DNA of 53,437 bases from Bartonella vinsonii subsp. berkhoffii ATCC 51672 (GCF_902825225.1 NZ_CADEAK010000011.1:1-53437), one strand, 5' to 3'; numbered from the stretch's first letter, positions 16,334 through 25,827 are shown. Translations and numbers: made by a program. Notes: generated from the letters alone by a model not told the origin.

Positions 16334-17605
16334 ATGGAGAAAAGTTCTGAATGCCTAAGCTCTTCTCCTCTTGTTACATCCGTTAGAGCCACTGTCAATG
16401 AGGCAAAAATTTTAACTCGTCGGTCTGTTTCTCGTCCTATTTCTGTCGAATCTGGTGCTACTTTTCTTACATTCGTGAGATCTGTTGATACTGATGCTTT
16501 GATGGAAAATCCTTCTGCTCTTGCGTTTTTTCCTGTTACGCCGGAGGGGGAGGCTAATGTATCTGAGCGAGGTCGTGTTTCCGTTATATCTAAGGTTGTT
16601 CTTGCTTCTGAGCTTTCTCCTCGTTTTCAGAAAACAGTAAGGACTGTTGTCCCACAAGTTGCAACATATCTCCTTTTGCCAAATAGCTTATTTCATGCTG
16701 GTTTGATGGATATGAGTAATCTAAATAAGCAGTTGGAAATACTACAAACTGTTTCTCTTCGATCGTTGAAAGTCGATGAAAATTCTGCTTTGTTTTTACA
16801 GAGTTATGGCAGCAATTATCTTTATGTTTCAGATCTGTCTACACTTGAATATGACTTTGGAGGTGAGATTGAGTATAATGCTATAGAGGCTGGAACTTTG
16901 CTGAAAAATATTGAGACGACAGTCAGTACTATATCTTTTGGGGTTATGGGAACTTATGGAAGCCTTTCTCTCCATCCTCTCAATGTTGAGCAGAGCAAAA
17001 AGAGCACATTTGATAGATGGTCCGTTTCTGCTTATGGAAGTTTGCAGGATGATACGGGTTTTTATGTGGATGGGTTGCTCTCTCATGGCCTCTTTAAAGG
17101 TGATGTTTTCACTCTTGCACGAGACAAGGTGGTAAGCTTAAAGGGAAAACAGTCGAATGCTTCATTGACCAGTGGTCAAAGGTTTGCAATAGGGCATAAT
17201 GGTTTCATTTTTGATCCACAGTTTCAGTTTATTTATCAGCGTCTTCAGTTTGATCATGGGCGTGATGTTGATAATCTTGACGTTGATATGGGGAAATTTA
17301 ATCAATGGACAGCACGTGTTGGTGGGCGTTTAACCAAGATTCTTACGCCCTCTGAAAAGGAGCGTATTGTTTCTTTCTATGGTAAGCTTTATCTTTCGCG
17401 TAATTTTGGAGACAGGCATTTTGTGTCTTTTAAAAATGATTTTCAGTTAGGTGCGTTTGGTTCATCTTTAGAAGCAGGAGTTGGTTTTAATGCCCAATTA
17501 TCTGCGAAATTTGCACTTCATGGAGATGTGAATTATCAGCATAGACTTACCAAAGCTGGTTTTTCAGGAGCAAGTTTCTCTAGTGGGTTACGCTATCTTT
17601 TTTAG
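16334..17605 (+). CDS. Open barrel-containing fragment of autotransporter 3
   Basis: 423-codon open frame made of a Ser-rich linker and a complete beta-barrel (from VVPQVATYLLLPN near residue 104 to YLF). It lacks a signal peptide and a natural start; the ATG at 16334 is internal to the ancestral gene. Bases 16937-17603 are identical to 20280-20946 of locus 4. It is unlikely to be made as a surface protein but could act as a sequence donor for recombination with its neighbours. Confidence 0.6.
   Translation: MEKSSECLSSSPLVTSVRATVNEAKILTRRSVSRPISVESGATFLTFVRSVDTDALMENPSALAFFPVTPEGEANVSERGRVSVISKVVLASELSPRFQKTVRTVVPQVATYLLLPNSLFHAGLMDMSNLNKQLEILQTVSLRSLKVDENSALFLQSYGSNYLYVSDLSTLEYDFGGEIEYNAIEAGTLLKNIETTVSTISFGVMGTYGSLSLHPLNVEQSKKSTFDRWSVSAYGSLQDDTGFYVDGLLSHGLFKGDVFTLARDKVVSLKGKQSNASLTSGQRFAIGHNGFIFDPQFQFIYQRLQFDHGRDVDNLDVDMGKFNQWTARVGGRLTKILTPSEKERIVSFYGKLYLSRNFGDRHFVSFKNDFQLGAFGSSLEAGVGFNAQLSAKFALHGDVNYQHRLTKAGFSGASFSSGLRYLF
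16937..17603 (+). repeat. 667-bp identical barrel segment, copy A (with 20280-20946)
   Basis: I compared this stretch line by line with 20280-20946 and found no difference. Identity begins at TTTGGGG and stops six bases into the T-run just before the stop codons, with unrelated sequence on both sides. Flanking barrel sequence upstream is clearly divergent, which points to a recent gene conversion tract. Confidence 0.9.
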
Positions 17606-17756
17606 TTATACATACAGTATAAAATAACTTATATATAAGTATATATAGTTATCTTAAATATTAATAGAAGATTTTTTAATACTATATTAACCATATTTTA
17701 AGATTTTTTATCTATATTCTAAATGTTTTATTAAGAGATTGGAGTAGAGAAGAAAA

Positions 17757-20700
17757 ATGATAAACGTATTTTATAATCATGCGTTTGTGTATAGTTTTAC
17801 TACAGCTATTATTTATTTTTTGCAAGTTATTCATGCTTCTGGATGTGATCTAGAAGCTTCCTTTTATGAATGCAGTGATGGTAAAAGACATTCAATCACA
17901 AATAAGACCTATCAGTTAGAAAATTCTCGAGGAACTTCTTCTGATTCTGCTCCTGTTGCGGCTATATACGTAGAAAAGGAAGGGACAGTTGTTGATGCGT
18001 CGCAGGTCACTGTTATAGGCGATAAGCCAAGTGTAATATTTTCATATGGTGGCTATGTACAAGATGGAGGGGAGCTTATTTTAACGGATGCACATTTTAA
18101 AGATATACCTGCTCTTCGTGCTCAGGATGGAGTTATTAAGATGACAGGAGGGAAAATTGAGGGGGCTTCGCACGTTCTTTATGCATCGGGAAAAGAAACA
18201 GATGTTGCTTTAGTTCGTGTGGATATTGAGATTGCACCAGATAATTTGAGTATAGAAGGGGTTGGTCTTGTTAGTGGTTTTGATGCGCTGGTGAGGATGT
18301 CAGGAAGTACTGTTACTTTTAATGAGATTGGTTCATTTTCAACACGGTTTGGTGGAAGGTATCTTCTCGATAGTATGATCATTAAAGGAGAAGGAAAAAA
18401 AGAGAGTTCTAAAGTCAAGGCTAGAAACAGCAGTATAATACCAGAAGCTTTTGAGATGTTTCAAGTTGGAAATGTTCATTTGAGGGACAATACTCTTCAG
18501 CTTACTGATATGCATGGATTTTTAATTAAAAATTATTCGGGTTATGCATATGCTCATAGTCAGTTGATTGGAAAGTATGGTATATTAAACAATTTTAAGA
18601 ATACAAATCTTCAGATTGAAAGATCTCATATTTCTGTGCGGGGCGAGAGTGCGCATGGTTTATATTTTCATACATTAGATCCAGAAGAGACTGCAAAAAT
18701 GTTAAGCCGAAATGATGAAAAACTTTCAGATATGCAAACAATCATCATGGGAGTTGCATCTGTTTCTTTGTCAAAAACAAAGTTTTCAGTTCCAGATGGT
18801 ACGGCTGTTTATGCTACGGGGAGTAATGGCTATGGAGCTAAAGCTATTCTTAAGTTATCAGAAGAAACTAAAGTCTCGGGTGATTTATTATTAAAAGCTG
18901 AAAATGATGTTTCTCTTTTTGTTAAAGCTGATGCCTCTACCCTCATAGGAGGTATCCGTACTGAAGATGTTTCTACCGTTAATTTGCAGTTAGCGCATGG
19001 CTCAACATGGTTTCTCAAAAAAAGAAAGCAGAGAAGTTTACAAGGCTTGGATTCTCCAGATTCATCACTTTCATCTCTGAGTCTTTCTGATAGTACACTG
19101 ATTTTTGATGAAGATACATCTGATGGTTATCAGACGCTGCGCATTGGAAAAGCAACGGAGATAAATGAGAAAGACAAAGGAATTATCAAAGACAAAGTCG
19201 TTATAAATGAGGAAGACAAAATAGTATTGTCAAAATATAAAAGAGCATATAGTGCACAGGGTAATGCTCAGATTAAACTGAGTGCATTTTTGGATGATAA
19301 TGGTTCCTTTGATCCTCAAAAAACGGATCGTATTTTGATCTATGGTGATGTTTCTGGAACCACTGTGGTTCATATGCAAAATTTTAAGAAAACTTTAGGA
19401 CAAGAAGTACGTGATGGAAAAGATCAAAGCGTTTCACTGATTCAAGTTTCTGGGACAGCGAAGGAAGATTCTTTTAAACTTGCCAGTAATTATATTACAG
19501 TAAATGGTTTTCCTTACCAATATCGTCTCCGTGGTTATGGTCCGGGTTCTCCTTTTGGAGAAGCGGATGCTAAGCAAAGATTGGTTGCAGGTGAAGGAGA
19601 TTTTTGGGATTTTCGTCTTGTAGGACTCTATATGAATCCAGAAACAGATTCTTCTGAGACTACACCTGTTTCTCAAACATCTTCTCCAATTGCGCCCTCT
19701 GAATCCGTAGATCCACAGCCTATAGATCCTACACCCACACCATTTACACCTGTTTCACCTACACCTTCTTCAATTGCATCCTCTGAGTCCGTAGATCCAC
19801 AGCCTATAGATCCTACACCCACACCATTTACACCTGTTTCACCTACACCTTCTTCAATTGCATCCTCTGAATCCGTAGATCCGCAACCTACAGATCCTAC
19901 ATCAACTCCATCTGTTTCAGTTAAATCTAGATCCGTTAGGTCTGTTCCAGTTGAGCCTGATATTCAGACCATGCCGAAAATTAGGGCTGTGGTTCCGCAA
20001 TTGCCAACTTATCTCCTCTTGCCAAATGCCTTATTTCATGCTGGCTTGATGGATCTCACTACTCAAAATAAAAAATTGGAGGTAATACGAAATACTTCTC
20101 TAAATTCTTTGAAAAGTCATGAAAATTCAGCATTTTTTGTCCGTGGGTATGGTGGAAATTACCATTATGCTTCAAATCTTTCTGCTTTTGAATATGGATA
20201 TGGAGCCGAACTCGATTATACTGCCTTTGAGGCTGGTGTTTTGCTGAAGAAAACTGACAGGACAGAGAATCGCACATTCTTTGGGGTTATGGGAACTTAT
20301 GGAAGCCTTTCTCTCCATCCTCTCAATGTTGAGCAGAGCAAAAAGAGCACATTTGATAGATGGTCCGTTTCTGCTTATGGAAGTTTGCAGGATGATACGG
20401 GTTTTTATGTGGATGGGTTGCTCTCTCATGGCCTCTTTAAAGGTGATGTTTTCACTCTTGCACGAGACAAGGTGGTAAGCTTAAAGGGAAAACAGTCGAA
20501 TGCTTCATTGACCAGTGGTCAAAGGTTTGCAATAGGGCATAATGGTTTCATTTTTGATCCACAGTTTCAGTTTATTTATCAGCGTCTTCAGTTTGATCAT
20601 GGGCGTGATGTTGATAATCTTGACGTTGATATGGGGAAATTTAATCAATGGACAGCACGTGTTGGTGGGCGTTTAACCAAGATTCTTACGCCCTCTGAAA

Positions 20701-20948
20701 AGGAGCGTATTGTTTCTTTCTATGGTAAGCTTTATCTTTCGCGTAATTTTGGAGACAGGCATTTTGTGTCTTTTAAAAATGATTTTCAGTTAGGTGCGTT
20801 TGGTTCATCTTTAGAAGCAGGAGTTGGTTTTAATGCCCAATTATCTGCGAAATTTGCACTTCATGGAGATGTGAATTATCAGCATAGACTTACCAAAGCT
20901 GGTTTTTCAGGAGCAAGTTTCTCTAGTGGGTTACGCTATCTTTTTTGA
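17757..20948 (+). CDS. Autotransporter 4 with Pro/Thr/Ser repeat linker
   Basis: Intact 1063-aa type V secreted protein. Signal peptide: residues 1 to about 28. The passenger starts with a Cys-containing CSDGKRHSI motif and carries a repetitive beta-helix-like body to about residue 630, ending in the family block SPIQ-like VSLIQVSGTAKEDSF and GDFWDFRL. A linker (about 640-740) contains a 28-residue repeat. The barrel (about 745-1063) begins at VVPQLPTYLLLPN and ends in YLF. No G tract longer than five is present, so this copy looks constitutively in frame. Start ATG follows GGAGTAGAG. The last 667 coding bases are identical to the pseudogene upstream. Confidence 0.92.
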   Translation: MINVFYNHAFVYSFTTAIIYFLQVIHASGCDLEASFYECSDGKRHSITNKTYQLENSRGTSSDSAPVAAIYVEKEGTVVDASQVTVIGDKPSVIFSYGGYVQDGGELILTDAHFKDIPALRAQDGVIKMTGGKIEGASHVLYASGKETDVALVRVDIEIAPDNLSIEGVGLVSGFDALVRMSGSTVTFNEIGSFSTRFGGRYLLDSMIIKGEGKKESSKVKARNSSIIPEAFEMFQVGNVHLRDNTLQLTDMHGFLIKNYSGYAYAHSQLIGKYGILNNFKNTNLQIERSHISVRGESAHGLYFHTLDPEETAKMLSRNDEKLSDMQTIIMGVASVSLSKTKFSVPDGTAVYATGSNGYGAKAILKLSEETKVSGDLLLKAENDVSLFVKADASTLIGGIRTEDVSTVNLQLAHGSTWFLKKRKQRSLQGLDSPDSSLSSLSLSDSTLIFDEDTSDGYQTLRIGKATEINEKDKGIIKDKVVINEEDKIVLSKYKRAYSAQGNAQIKLSAFLDDNGSFDPQKTDRILIYGDVSGTTVVHMQNFKKTLGQEVRDGKDQSVSLIQVSGTAKEDSFKLASNYITVNGFPYQYRLRGYGPGSPFGEADAKQRLVAGEGDFWDFRLVGLYMNPETDSSETTPVSQTSSPIAPSESVDPQPIDPTPTPFTPVSPTPSSIASSESVDPQPIDPTPTPFTPVSPTPSSIASSESVDPQPTDPTSTPSVSVKSRSVRSVPVEPDIQTMPKIRAVVPQLPTYLLLPNALFHAGLMDLTTQNKKLEVIRNTSLNSLKSHENSAFFVRGYGGNYHYASNLSAFEYGYGAELDYTAFEAGVLLKKTDRTENRTFFGVMGTYGSLSLHPLNVEQSKKSTFDRWSVSAYGSLQDDTGFYVDGLLSHGLFKGDVFTLARDKVVSLKGKQSNASLTSGQRFAIGHNGFIFDPQFQFIYQRLQFDHGRDVDNLDVDMGKFNQWTARVGGRLTKILTPSEKERIVSFYGKLYLSRNFGDRHFVSFKNDFQLGAFGSSLEAGVGFNAQLSAKFALHGDVNYQHRLTKAGFSGASFSSGLRYLF
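19701..19910 (+). repeat. 84-bp tandem repeat coding for a Pro-rich linker
   Basis: Units start at 19701, 19785 and 19869 (exact 84-bp period; the third is partial). Each encodes ESVDPQPIDPTPTPFTPV followed by SPTPSSIASS. The first two units differ by very few bases, so copy number may vary between strains, changing the spacer between passenger and barrel. Confidence 0.88.
20280..20946 (+). repeat. 667-bp identical barrel segment, copy B (with 16937-17603)
   Basis: Second copy of the identical tract, offset by 3343 bp, in direct orientation. Recombination between the two copies would delete locus 4's passenger or fuse locus 3 to locus 4. Confidence 0.9.
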
Positions 20949-21503
20949 CAAGAGATGGTATGTACTTTTGTTGTGTTTCTTCTTTTTTGTAAATTATGGG
21001 TGTGAATGTAAATTAAAAAAGTAGATCTCAACGGATTATTCTCATTGTCACAAGATATCAGAAGATATTAAAATGCTGCATGTTGTAATTCTACCGGTGG
21101 TTTTAAAGAATGGGTGTTTAAAGAAGATTTATGATGCGCTGCGTGAGGATGAGCGGTTCTTGAGGGGTAGCATTGTGTTTGCAGCGTGGCTTGAGATTCG
21201 TAGTGTTTGTTTCTCATTGCTTTTAGAAGGTTGTGTGACTCTTTTATCTGCAATGATTATTGTTCTTTTTTCCAGTTCTTTGTGTTGTGACAGCTCTTGT
21301 ATTAAGGGAGTTCATAAGAGGTAGCTTTATTCTTTTCTTAAATGGTTTTATTCATCCCCCTCCCCTCACTTATGATGAGCAAGGGAATAGTCTTATTTGA
21401 TTCAATGTAAACAGGTTTGAAATGAGAGAATCCTGTGATATTGGGGAGACATGCAAGTTGCGAAAAGATAGAAGGATCATTGTCAATCAATTTCTTGTCT
21501 TTC
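20949..21503. other. Noncoding gap after the autotransporter cluster
   Basis: About 555 bp. An 83-codon plus-strand frame at 21073 has no ribosome site or family resemblance, and I do not count it. No terminator hairpin is evident after 20948. Confidence 0.5.
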
Positions 21504-22484
21504 TTAAACAGTCATATTGATAATACCACATTCACCATTTTCACTGCCGAAAGCAAGGTTGTGCCCCGTCTGATCCCAGTTAAGTGCAGAGATGGCACTT
21601 TTTCCACAGTCTTTTAGAAGGATTTCTTTTCCATCGTGAAAATGTGCACATAAAATCATTCCGTCATGAAAGCCGATTGCGACAATTTCTTCACTTGGAT
21701 GACATGAAACGGCACTGACAAGTGCATGTGCTCGTGTCCCCAGTTCTAATGGTGTTTTCCCCATAGGACCATCTTTGGTATGAAAGGGCCAAATAATGGC
21801 TGCTGATGCGCCTGATGTTGCAAGCCATTTTCCTTTTGTGCTCCAAGACCAGCTTTTGACTTTGCTTGGGTATCCACTCATGCGTAAATGTTGCTGATCG
21901 GTAAGACGCCAGCCATGTAAGGCATTTTCTTGCATAGTAGAAATGACATAGCGGTTGTCTGGTGAGAAGGTGACATCAAAATGTGCTCCTTTCCAGACCA
22001 GTGTGGTTGGGGGTATTTGTGTTGATAACCAATGAAGGGTAACCCCATTGTAATGGGCAACAGCAAGTCGTAAACCCTTTGGAGCGAAAGCAAGACCTTC
22101 CACACTGCGTTCATGCTTAAGTTCTTGCAATCCCTTACCAACATTTGCCAATGCTAAACGTGAGGAAGCAAAAGCAAAAATTTTCTGTGGCCCAAAAGCA
22201 ACTTTGTTGATCCATTTTCGTTCTTGTTGTCCTAGCACTTTTGTCTGACCATCTGCTGTTGTTTGACAGGCTTTGCCATCTTCTCCACCCGTGATGATCG
22301 CTGTGTTATCATAAGAGAAATGGCTTGAAATTATCCCTTGATGAACTTCTATGGTTTGAGGAGTTGGATTTAAAAAAACAATCAAGCCTTCTACTGAAAC
22401 AAAGACTGGTTTATTGTCAATAAAACCACAGGAAAGGCAATAACTTTGAAGATTGTAAGGGGTAATGTTTGGCATTCTATTCAC
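21504..22484 (-). CDS. WD40-repeat beta-propeller protein
   Basis: 326-aa protein made of about seven WD40-like blades; repeated endings such as ITGGEDGKACQT, LRLAVAHYNGVTLHW, LATSGASAAIIW and LAFGSENGECGI mark blade boundaries. No signal peptide, so cytoplasmic. The frame begins with GTG at 22484, directly after the GTPase stop codon; an ATG at 22475 is the alternative. WD40 proteins next to COG0523 GTPases are, as I recall, a recurring arrangement in Rhizobiales, which suggests a scaffold in metal homeostasis, but no molecular function can be read from the sequence. Confidence 0.85.
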   Translation of the reverse strand: MNRMPNITPYNLQSYCLSCGFIDNKPVFVSVEGLIVFLNPTPQTIEVHQGIISSHFSYDNTAIITGGEDGKACQTTADGQTKVLGQQERKWINKVAFGPQKIFAFASSRLALANVGKGLQELKHERSVEGLAFAPKGLRLAVAHYNGVTLHWLSTQIPPTTLVWKGAHFDVTFSPDNRYVISTMQENALHGWRLTDQQHLRMSGYPSKVKSWSWSTKGKWLATSGASAAIIWPFHTKDGPMGKTPLELGTRAHALVSAVSCHPSEEIVAIGFHDGMILCAHFHDGKEILLKDCGKSAISALNWDQTGHNLAFGSENGECGIINMTV

Positions 22485-23513
22485 TTATGCGCAATTTTCA
22501 AAACCAGTTCTAAGTTTTTTGGCATCAAGGGAGTGGCCGATAAAAACAAGTCGACTTTCACGTTTTTCTTCTTCACGCCATGGACGTTGATGCTGTCCTT
22601 CAAGCATCATGTGTATGCCTTGAATAACATAGCGATCATTGTCTCCTTGAAAAGCAATAATCCCTTTTAAACGCAAAATATCAGGACCTTGTTGTTGCGT
22701 AACCTCTTGAATCCACGGAAAAAACTTTTCTGGTTGAAGAGCACCTGTTTTTAAACTTACAGAAGTCACTGTAATGTCATGAATGGGGGAGGTGTGGTGA
22801 TGTTGATAGTCATGATGACAATCGGGACCACAAACATGGTCTGCATGTTGGTGGTCAAGAAAATGGGGATCATTCTCTAAAGTCCGTTGGAGGTCAAAAG
22901 AACCAAGATTGAGAAGTTTCTCAAGAGGGATATTGGCACGCTCTGTTGCATAAATTACTGCTCGAGGATTAATCGCCAAAATGAGCGATTCAGCATGTAC
23001 ACGTTCTTGTGCATTCACAAGATCAATTTTATTTAAAAGAACGATATCAGAAAAGGCAATCTGATCTTCAGCTTCACGGCTCTTTTTAAGTTGAGAGGGT
23101 AAATGTTTTGCATCAACAACTGCTATGACACTATCAAGAGCTGTTTTTTCATGGACATTATCATCCATGAAAAAAGTTTGTGCCACGGGAATTGGGTCAG
23201 CAAGTCCTGTTGTTTCTATAATGATTGCATCAAATCGATGAGAGCGTTGCATCAGGCTTTCTAGAATACGAATAAGATCTCCGCGCACAGTACAGCAAAC
23301 ACAGCCATTATTCATTTCATAAATTTCTTCATCTGATTCAACAATAAGGTCATTATCGATACCAATTTCACCAAATTCATTGACGATAACGGCAGAACGT
23401 TTGCCATGATTTTCACTGAGAATACGATTGAGAAGAGTGGTTTTTCCTGATCCCAGATAGCCTGTCAGAACCGTAACAGGAAGTTTAGGGGGCATATTTT
23501 GTTTCTTTTCCAT
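22485..23513 (-). CDS. CobW/COG0523-family GTPase, putative zinc metallochaperone
   Basis: 342-aa G3E GTPase. Walker [10 protein letters not shown] is at residues 18-26, the metal-binding CxCC motif CVCC at 71-74, Walker B-like ETTGLADP follows, and the guanine-specificity motif is NKID. A His/Cys-rich loop ([20 protein letters not shown]) precedes the C-terminal CobW_C domain. This pattern is typical of the ZigA/YeiR/ZNG1-like branch, which delivers Zn(II) to client enzymes; cobalamin synthesis genes are absent nearby. It lies between the creatininase and WD40 genes with 15-nt and 0-nt gaps, so the three are one operon. Confidence 0.9.
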   Translation of the reverse strand: MEKKQNMPPKLPVTVLTGYLGSGKTTLLNRILSENHGKRSAVIVNEFGEIGIDNDLIVESDEEIYEMNNGCVCCTVRGDLIRILESLMQRSHRFDAIIIETTGLADPIPVAQTFFMDDNVHEKTALDSVIAVVDAKHLPSQLKKSREAEDQIAFSDIVLLNKIDLVNAQERVHAESLILAINPRAVIYATERANIPLEKLLNLGSFDLQRTLENDPHFLDHQHADHVCGPDCHHDYQHHHTSPIHDITVTSVSLKTGALQPEKFFPWIQEVTQQQGPDILRLKGIIAFQGDNDRYVIQGIHMMLEGQHQRPWREEEKRESRLVFIGHSLDAKKLRTGFENCA

Positions 23514-23528
23514 GGTTCATACCTTTTA

Positions 23529-24314
23529 TCATAATACATCTAGTTTAAATCGACTGATATCATCAAGTAAATCACGAAGCCCACAAAGAACATGAGAGAA
23601 AATTGCTTCACCTGCTTGTGGTGTTGCTTCACTTGCATTCCCTGCTGCGCCTTGTTTATTAAGATCACGCATGGTCCATCCAAAGGCGTGGGGACCATAA
23701 GCACGTAAATACCGATAATGGGAAATCATATCCGCTTGTTTGTTGTGAAAATTTTGTGCCTTTTCCATATGCACTTTTTCTGGTGCTAAATAAAGCATTA
23801 AGGAGGTTTCTATAAATCCTCCATGAATGTCAAGATGCTGTTGAGAGGGTTCCATTAAGCCTTGCGGTAGACCAAAACGGTTCCAGCTTGTTGCCACTGC
23901 AAGCATGGAAAAGCGCCTGCGTAATTCGGTGATAACAATGCTCATTAAAGGGGAATTGCCGCCGTGAGCGTTGAGAAGAAGAAAACGCTTGATACCTTGA
24001 TGAGAACAGCGTTCACCGATTTTTATCCAGTGTTCAATAGCGTCAGAAAAGGTGAGGGTTTGTGAGCCCGTAACATCCATATGCTCAATGGAATAACCAA
24101 TTTTTTCAACTGGTAAAAGCATGATAGGGAATTGCTCTTTTGTTTGGAAAGTGAGTGCTTTTGCAAAAGCTTCAGCAATAATCCAGTCGGTTTCAAAGGG
24201 GAGATGATTTCCGTGATATTCGTGTGCACCCAAGGGCAAAAGAGCGAGGAAAGGTGTGTTGAGTCCCATAAATTTATTGCCAAAAAGAGAAGTCAAGAGA
24301 TGCGAAGTGATCAC
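23529..24314 (-). CDS. Creatininase-family amidohydrolase
   Basis: Metal-dependent amidohydrolase of the creatininase/MftE fold. The metal-ligand motif GAHEYHGNHLPFETD (family G-x-x-E-x-H-G-x-H-L-P-x-x-T-D), the loop LNAHGGN and the later GGFIETS glutamate are all present. I prefer a GTG start at 24314 (261 aa); the frame is open to a TTG at 24365, and neither start has a convincing ribosome site. Substrate unknown: it need not be creatinine. First gene of a likely operon with a zinc-type GTPase, so it may be a client that receives metal from the GTPase. Confidence 0.85.
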   Translation of the reverse strand: MITSHLLTSLFGNKFMGLNTPFLALLPLGAHEYHGNHLPFETDWIIAEAFAKALTFQTKEQFPIMLLPVEKIGYSIEHMDVTGSQTLTFSDAIEHWIKIGERCSHQGIKRFLLLNAHGGNSPLMSIVITELRRRFSMLAVATSWNRFGLPQGLMEPSQQHLDIHGGFIETSLMLYLAPEKVHMEKAQNFHNKQADMISHYRYLRAYGPHAFGWTMRDLNKQGAAGNASEATPQAGEAIFSHVLCGLRDLLDDISRFKLDVL

Positions 24315-24365
24315 AAACGGTGAGTTATTTCTTTTGATTTTAATCCATCTATAGAAAAAACGCAA

Positions 24366-25384
24366 ACAAGAGTGTTTTGTGCATCAAATGTAGAGAATGA
24401 AAAAGACTGCTTTGTTAAAAACAGCGGAGATATGGTTAAAAAAAACCTCCATATTATGGTACAAATTTTCAAGGATGAAATGTATTTTGTGAAATATTTC
24501 AATTTGGCATTTGTTTTTTTGGAAAGTAAAGGTCTCAGAATGATTAACTCCCCATCTTATAGTTTAGAATAAATCCTCTCTTCTGTTCATATAAGGTTTA
24601 ATTTTAGGGCTCAAGTTTAGGCTGTACGCAAAAAACTTCTTTACTATAAAGGATAAGTTTTACTGCTGAAGAGTAGGAAGAAATATGGGACTGTTCATGC
24701 AAAAAAGAAAGTTGGAATTTAGTTTTTAAATCAAGATTTTGAGAAGTTTTTTTGTTCTATTTTGTAGCTAATCTATCAATTTAGGAACTGCTTTTTGATC
24801 AATATGACTTTAATAATGTCTCTCTCATTTGAATATTTGTGAGAGAAAAAGTACGTGGATGAAGAGTGTCCTTGAAGAAAGTTTACTGAATGTGATGTGG
24901 TGAAGACCTATGCATTTGTTTATTAAAAGATCCGATCATTTGGATAGTTAAGACGCGTGTAAATTGGTTTTTTTATACATGATATGGTTTATTGAAGAGC
25001 AGAAGAGATCTCTCATTTTTTTGGTGTTATACTTACTGAGAGTGAAGAGGGCAGGTAGAGAAAGTAAAATGAAAAACAAGTATAGTTTTTTGACTTTTCC
25101 CTTTATAATATTCTTTGTTGCCTTATAACATGGGATATTTTTTTGATTTACATTTTAATCTACTTGATGAATGTCTCACTTTTTGTTTTATTATAAAATT
25201 TATGTTATCAAATTTTTTTATTATGATTTCATAAAGACAAGAAATATATTTATATTGATTTTCTATAGTTCTTTAAAAGATAACACTGTTGTCTCTATTA
25301 ACGTTTTACGAATATCATTTTATATAAATCTTATTTTTATTCATGATTAATTTAAATGTTATTATTTTATCAAGATTTTATATA
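24366..25384. other. AT-rich noncoding gap before the autotransporter stub
   Basis: More than 1 kb with no credible coding frame; strongly AT-rich towards 25200-25500. It may be the remains of a deleted autotransporter or other accessory DNA, but I find no recognisable fragment in it. Confidence 0.5.
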
Positions 25385-25413
25385 TTTACACGAAATACAT
25401 AATGTATTATTCT
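25385..25413 (+). promoter_or_regulatory. Shared autotransporter promoter element, copy 3, with palindromic spacer
   Basis: TTTACA (25385-25390), 17-nt spacer, TATTCT (25408-25413). The spacer and first -10 base contain AATACATAATGTATT (25394-25408), a perfect palindrome with 7-bp arms and one central base. An operator between -35 and -10 would allow a dimeric repressor to block polymerase. Copies at 10882 and 14408 share position and sequence. Confidence 0.6.
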
Positions 25414-25536
25414 TTAATCATAATTTGTTATGAAATACATCATATCATATTATAAGTATTGATGCGAATTTTGTTTTTGAAAATTTTAAATATTATTTTA
25501 CTTATTCAGTAAAGAAAAATATAAGAAAATAAAGCT

Positions 25537-25827
25537 ATGTTTAAATTATTTAAAAATCGTATTTGTTTTTATGTTTTTACGGCGTTTATTCTTTGTTTAA
25601 TACAAACTATAGAAAGTCATGGGAACATTATGAAGAATCACTTTCAAGCACAAGAAGGAGCGCCTGTTGCTGCTATAGCAGCAACAGGTAAAAATGCAGT
25701 TATTGACGCTGTAGAAGTTGTTAAGGTTATAGATATGGCTGTTATCCGTGATGCTGAGGGACAAGATGGACTCGCTTTTGAAAAGATTGAGAACGTGTCT
25801 TTATTTGCAGCCTTTTGGGGTGGGTAG
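25537..25827 (+). pseudogene. Truncated autotransporter stub (signal peptide and passenger start)
   Basis: 96-aa ORF that starts MFKLFKNRICFYVFTAFILC, matching the signal peptides of the autotransporters at 4810-20948, and continues with APVAAIAATGKNAVIDA, comparable to APVAAIYVEKEGTVVDA in locus 4. It stops at TAG right after TGGGGTGGG. No barrel or further passenger sequence follows, so the rest of the gene is deleted. It keeps its family promoter element 124 nt upstream and could be expressed as a small secreted peptide, but I read it as a remnant. Confidence 0.75.

Larger units (their letters stand above)
14511..17605 (+). pseudogene. Autotransporter 3, multiply broken passenger with intact barrel
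   Basis: One autotransporter gene in pieces. Frame breaks are visible near 14615-14621 (T5), at the G5 tract 14929-14933, near 15607 (AATAAAAAAT), near 15790 (A5) and at the G8 tract 15861-15868, with one more between about 16200 and 16334. A TAA also interrupts the frame near 15743. Reading across the frames recovers family blocks: CNDGKEHEISNK near the start, GDLLLKAEGNS mid-passenger, then RLLIHGDVEGTT, SPYQYRLYAY and a full barrel. Its promoter, signal peptide region and G tract have family counterparts, so it was once functional. The barrel DNA has been kept identical to that of locus 4. Confidence 0.88.

Noticed and set aside
19701-19910. CRISPR-like repeat array
   Set aside because: The repeats are directly adjacent 84-bp coding units without spacers, in frame within an autotransporter.
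21073-21324. 83-codon plus-strand frame after autotransporter 4
   Set aside because: No ribosome site, no domain or signal peptide I recognise, and composition unlike neighbouring genes.
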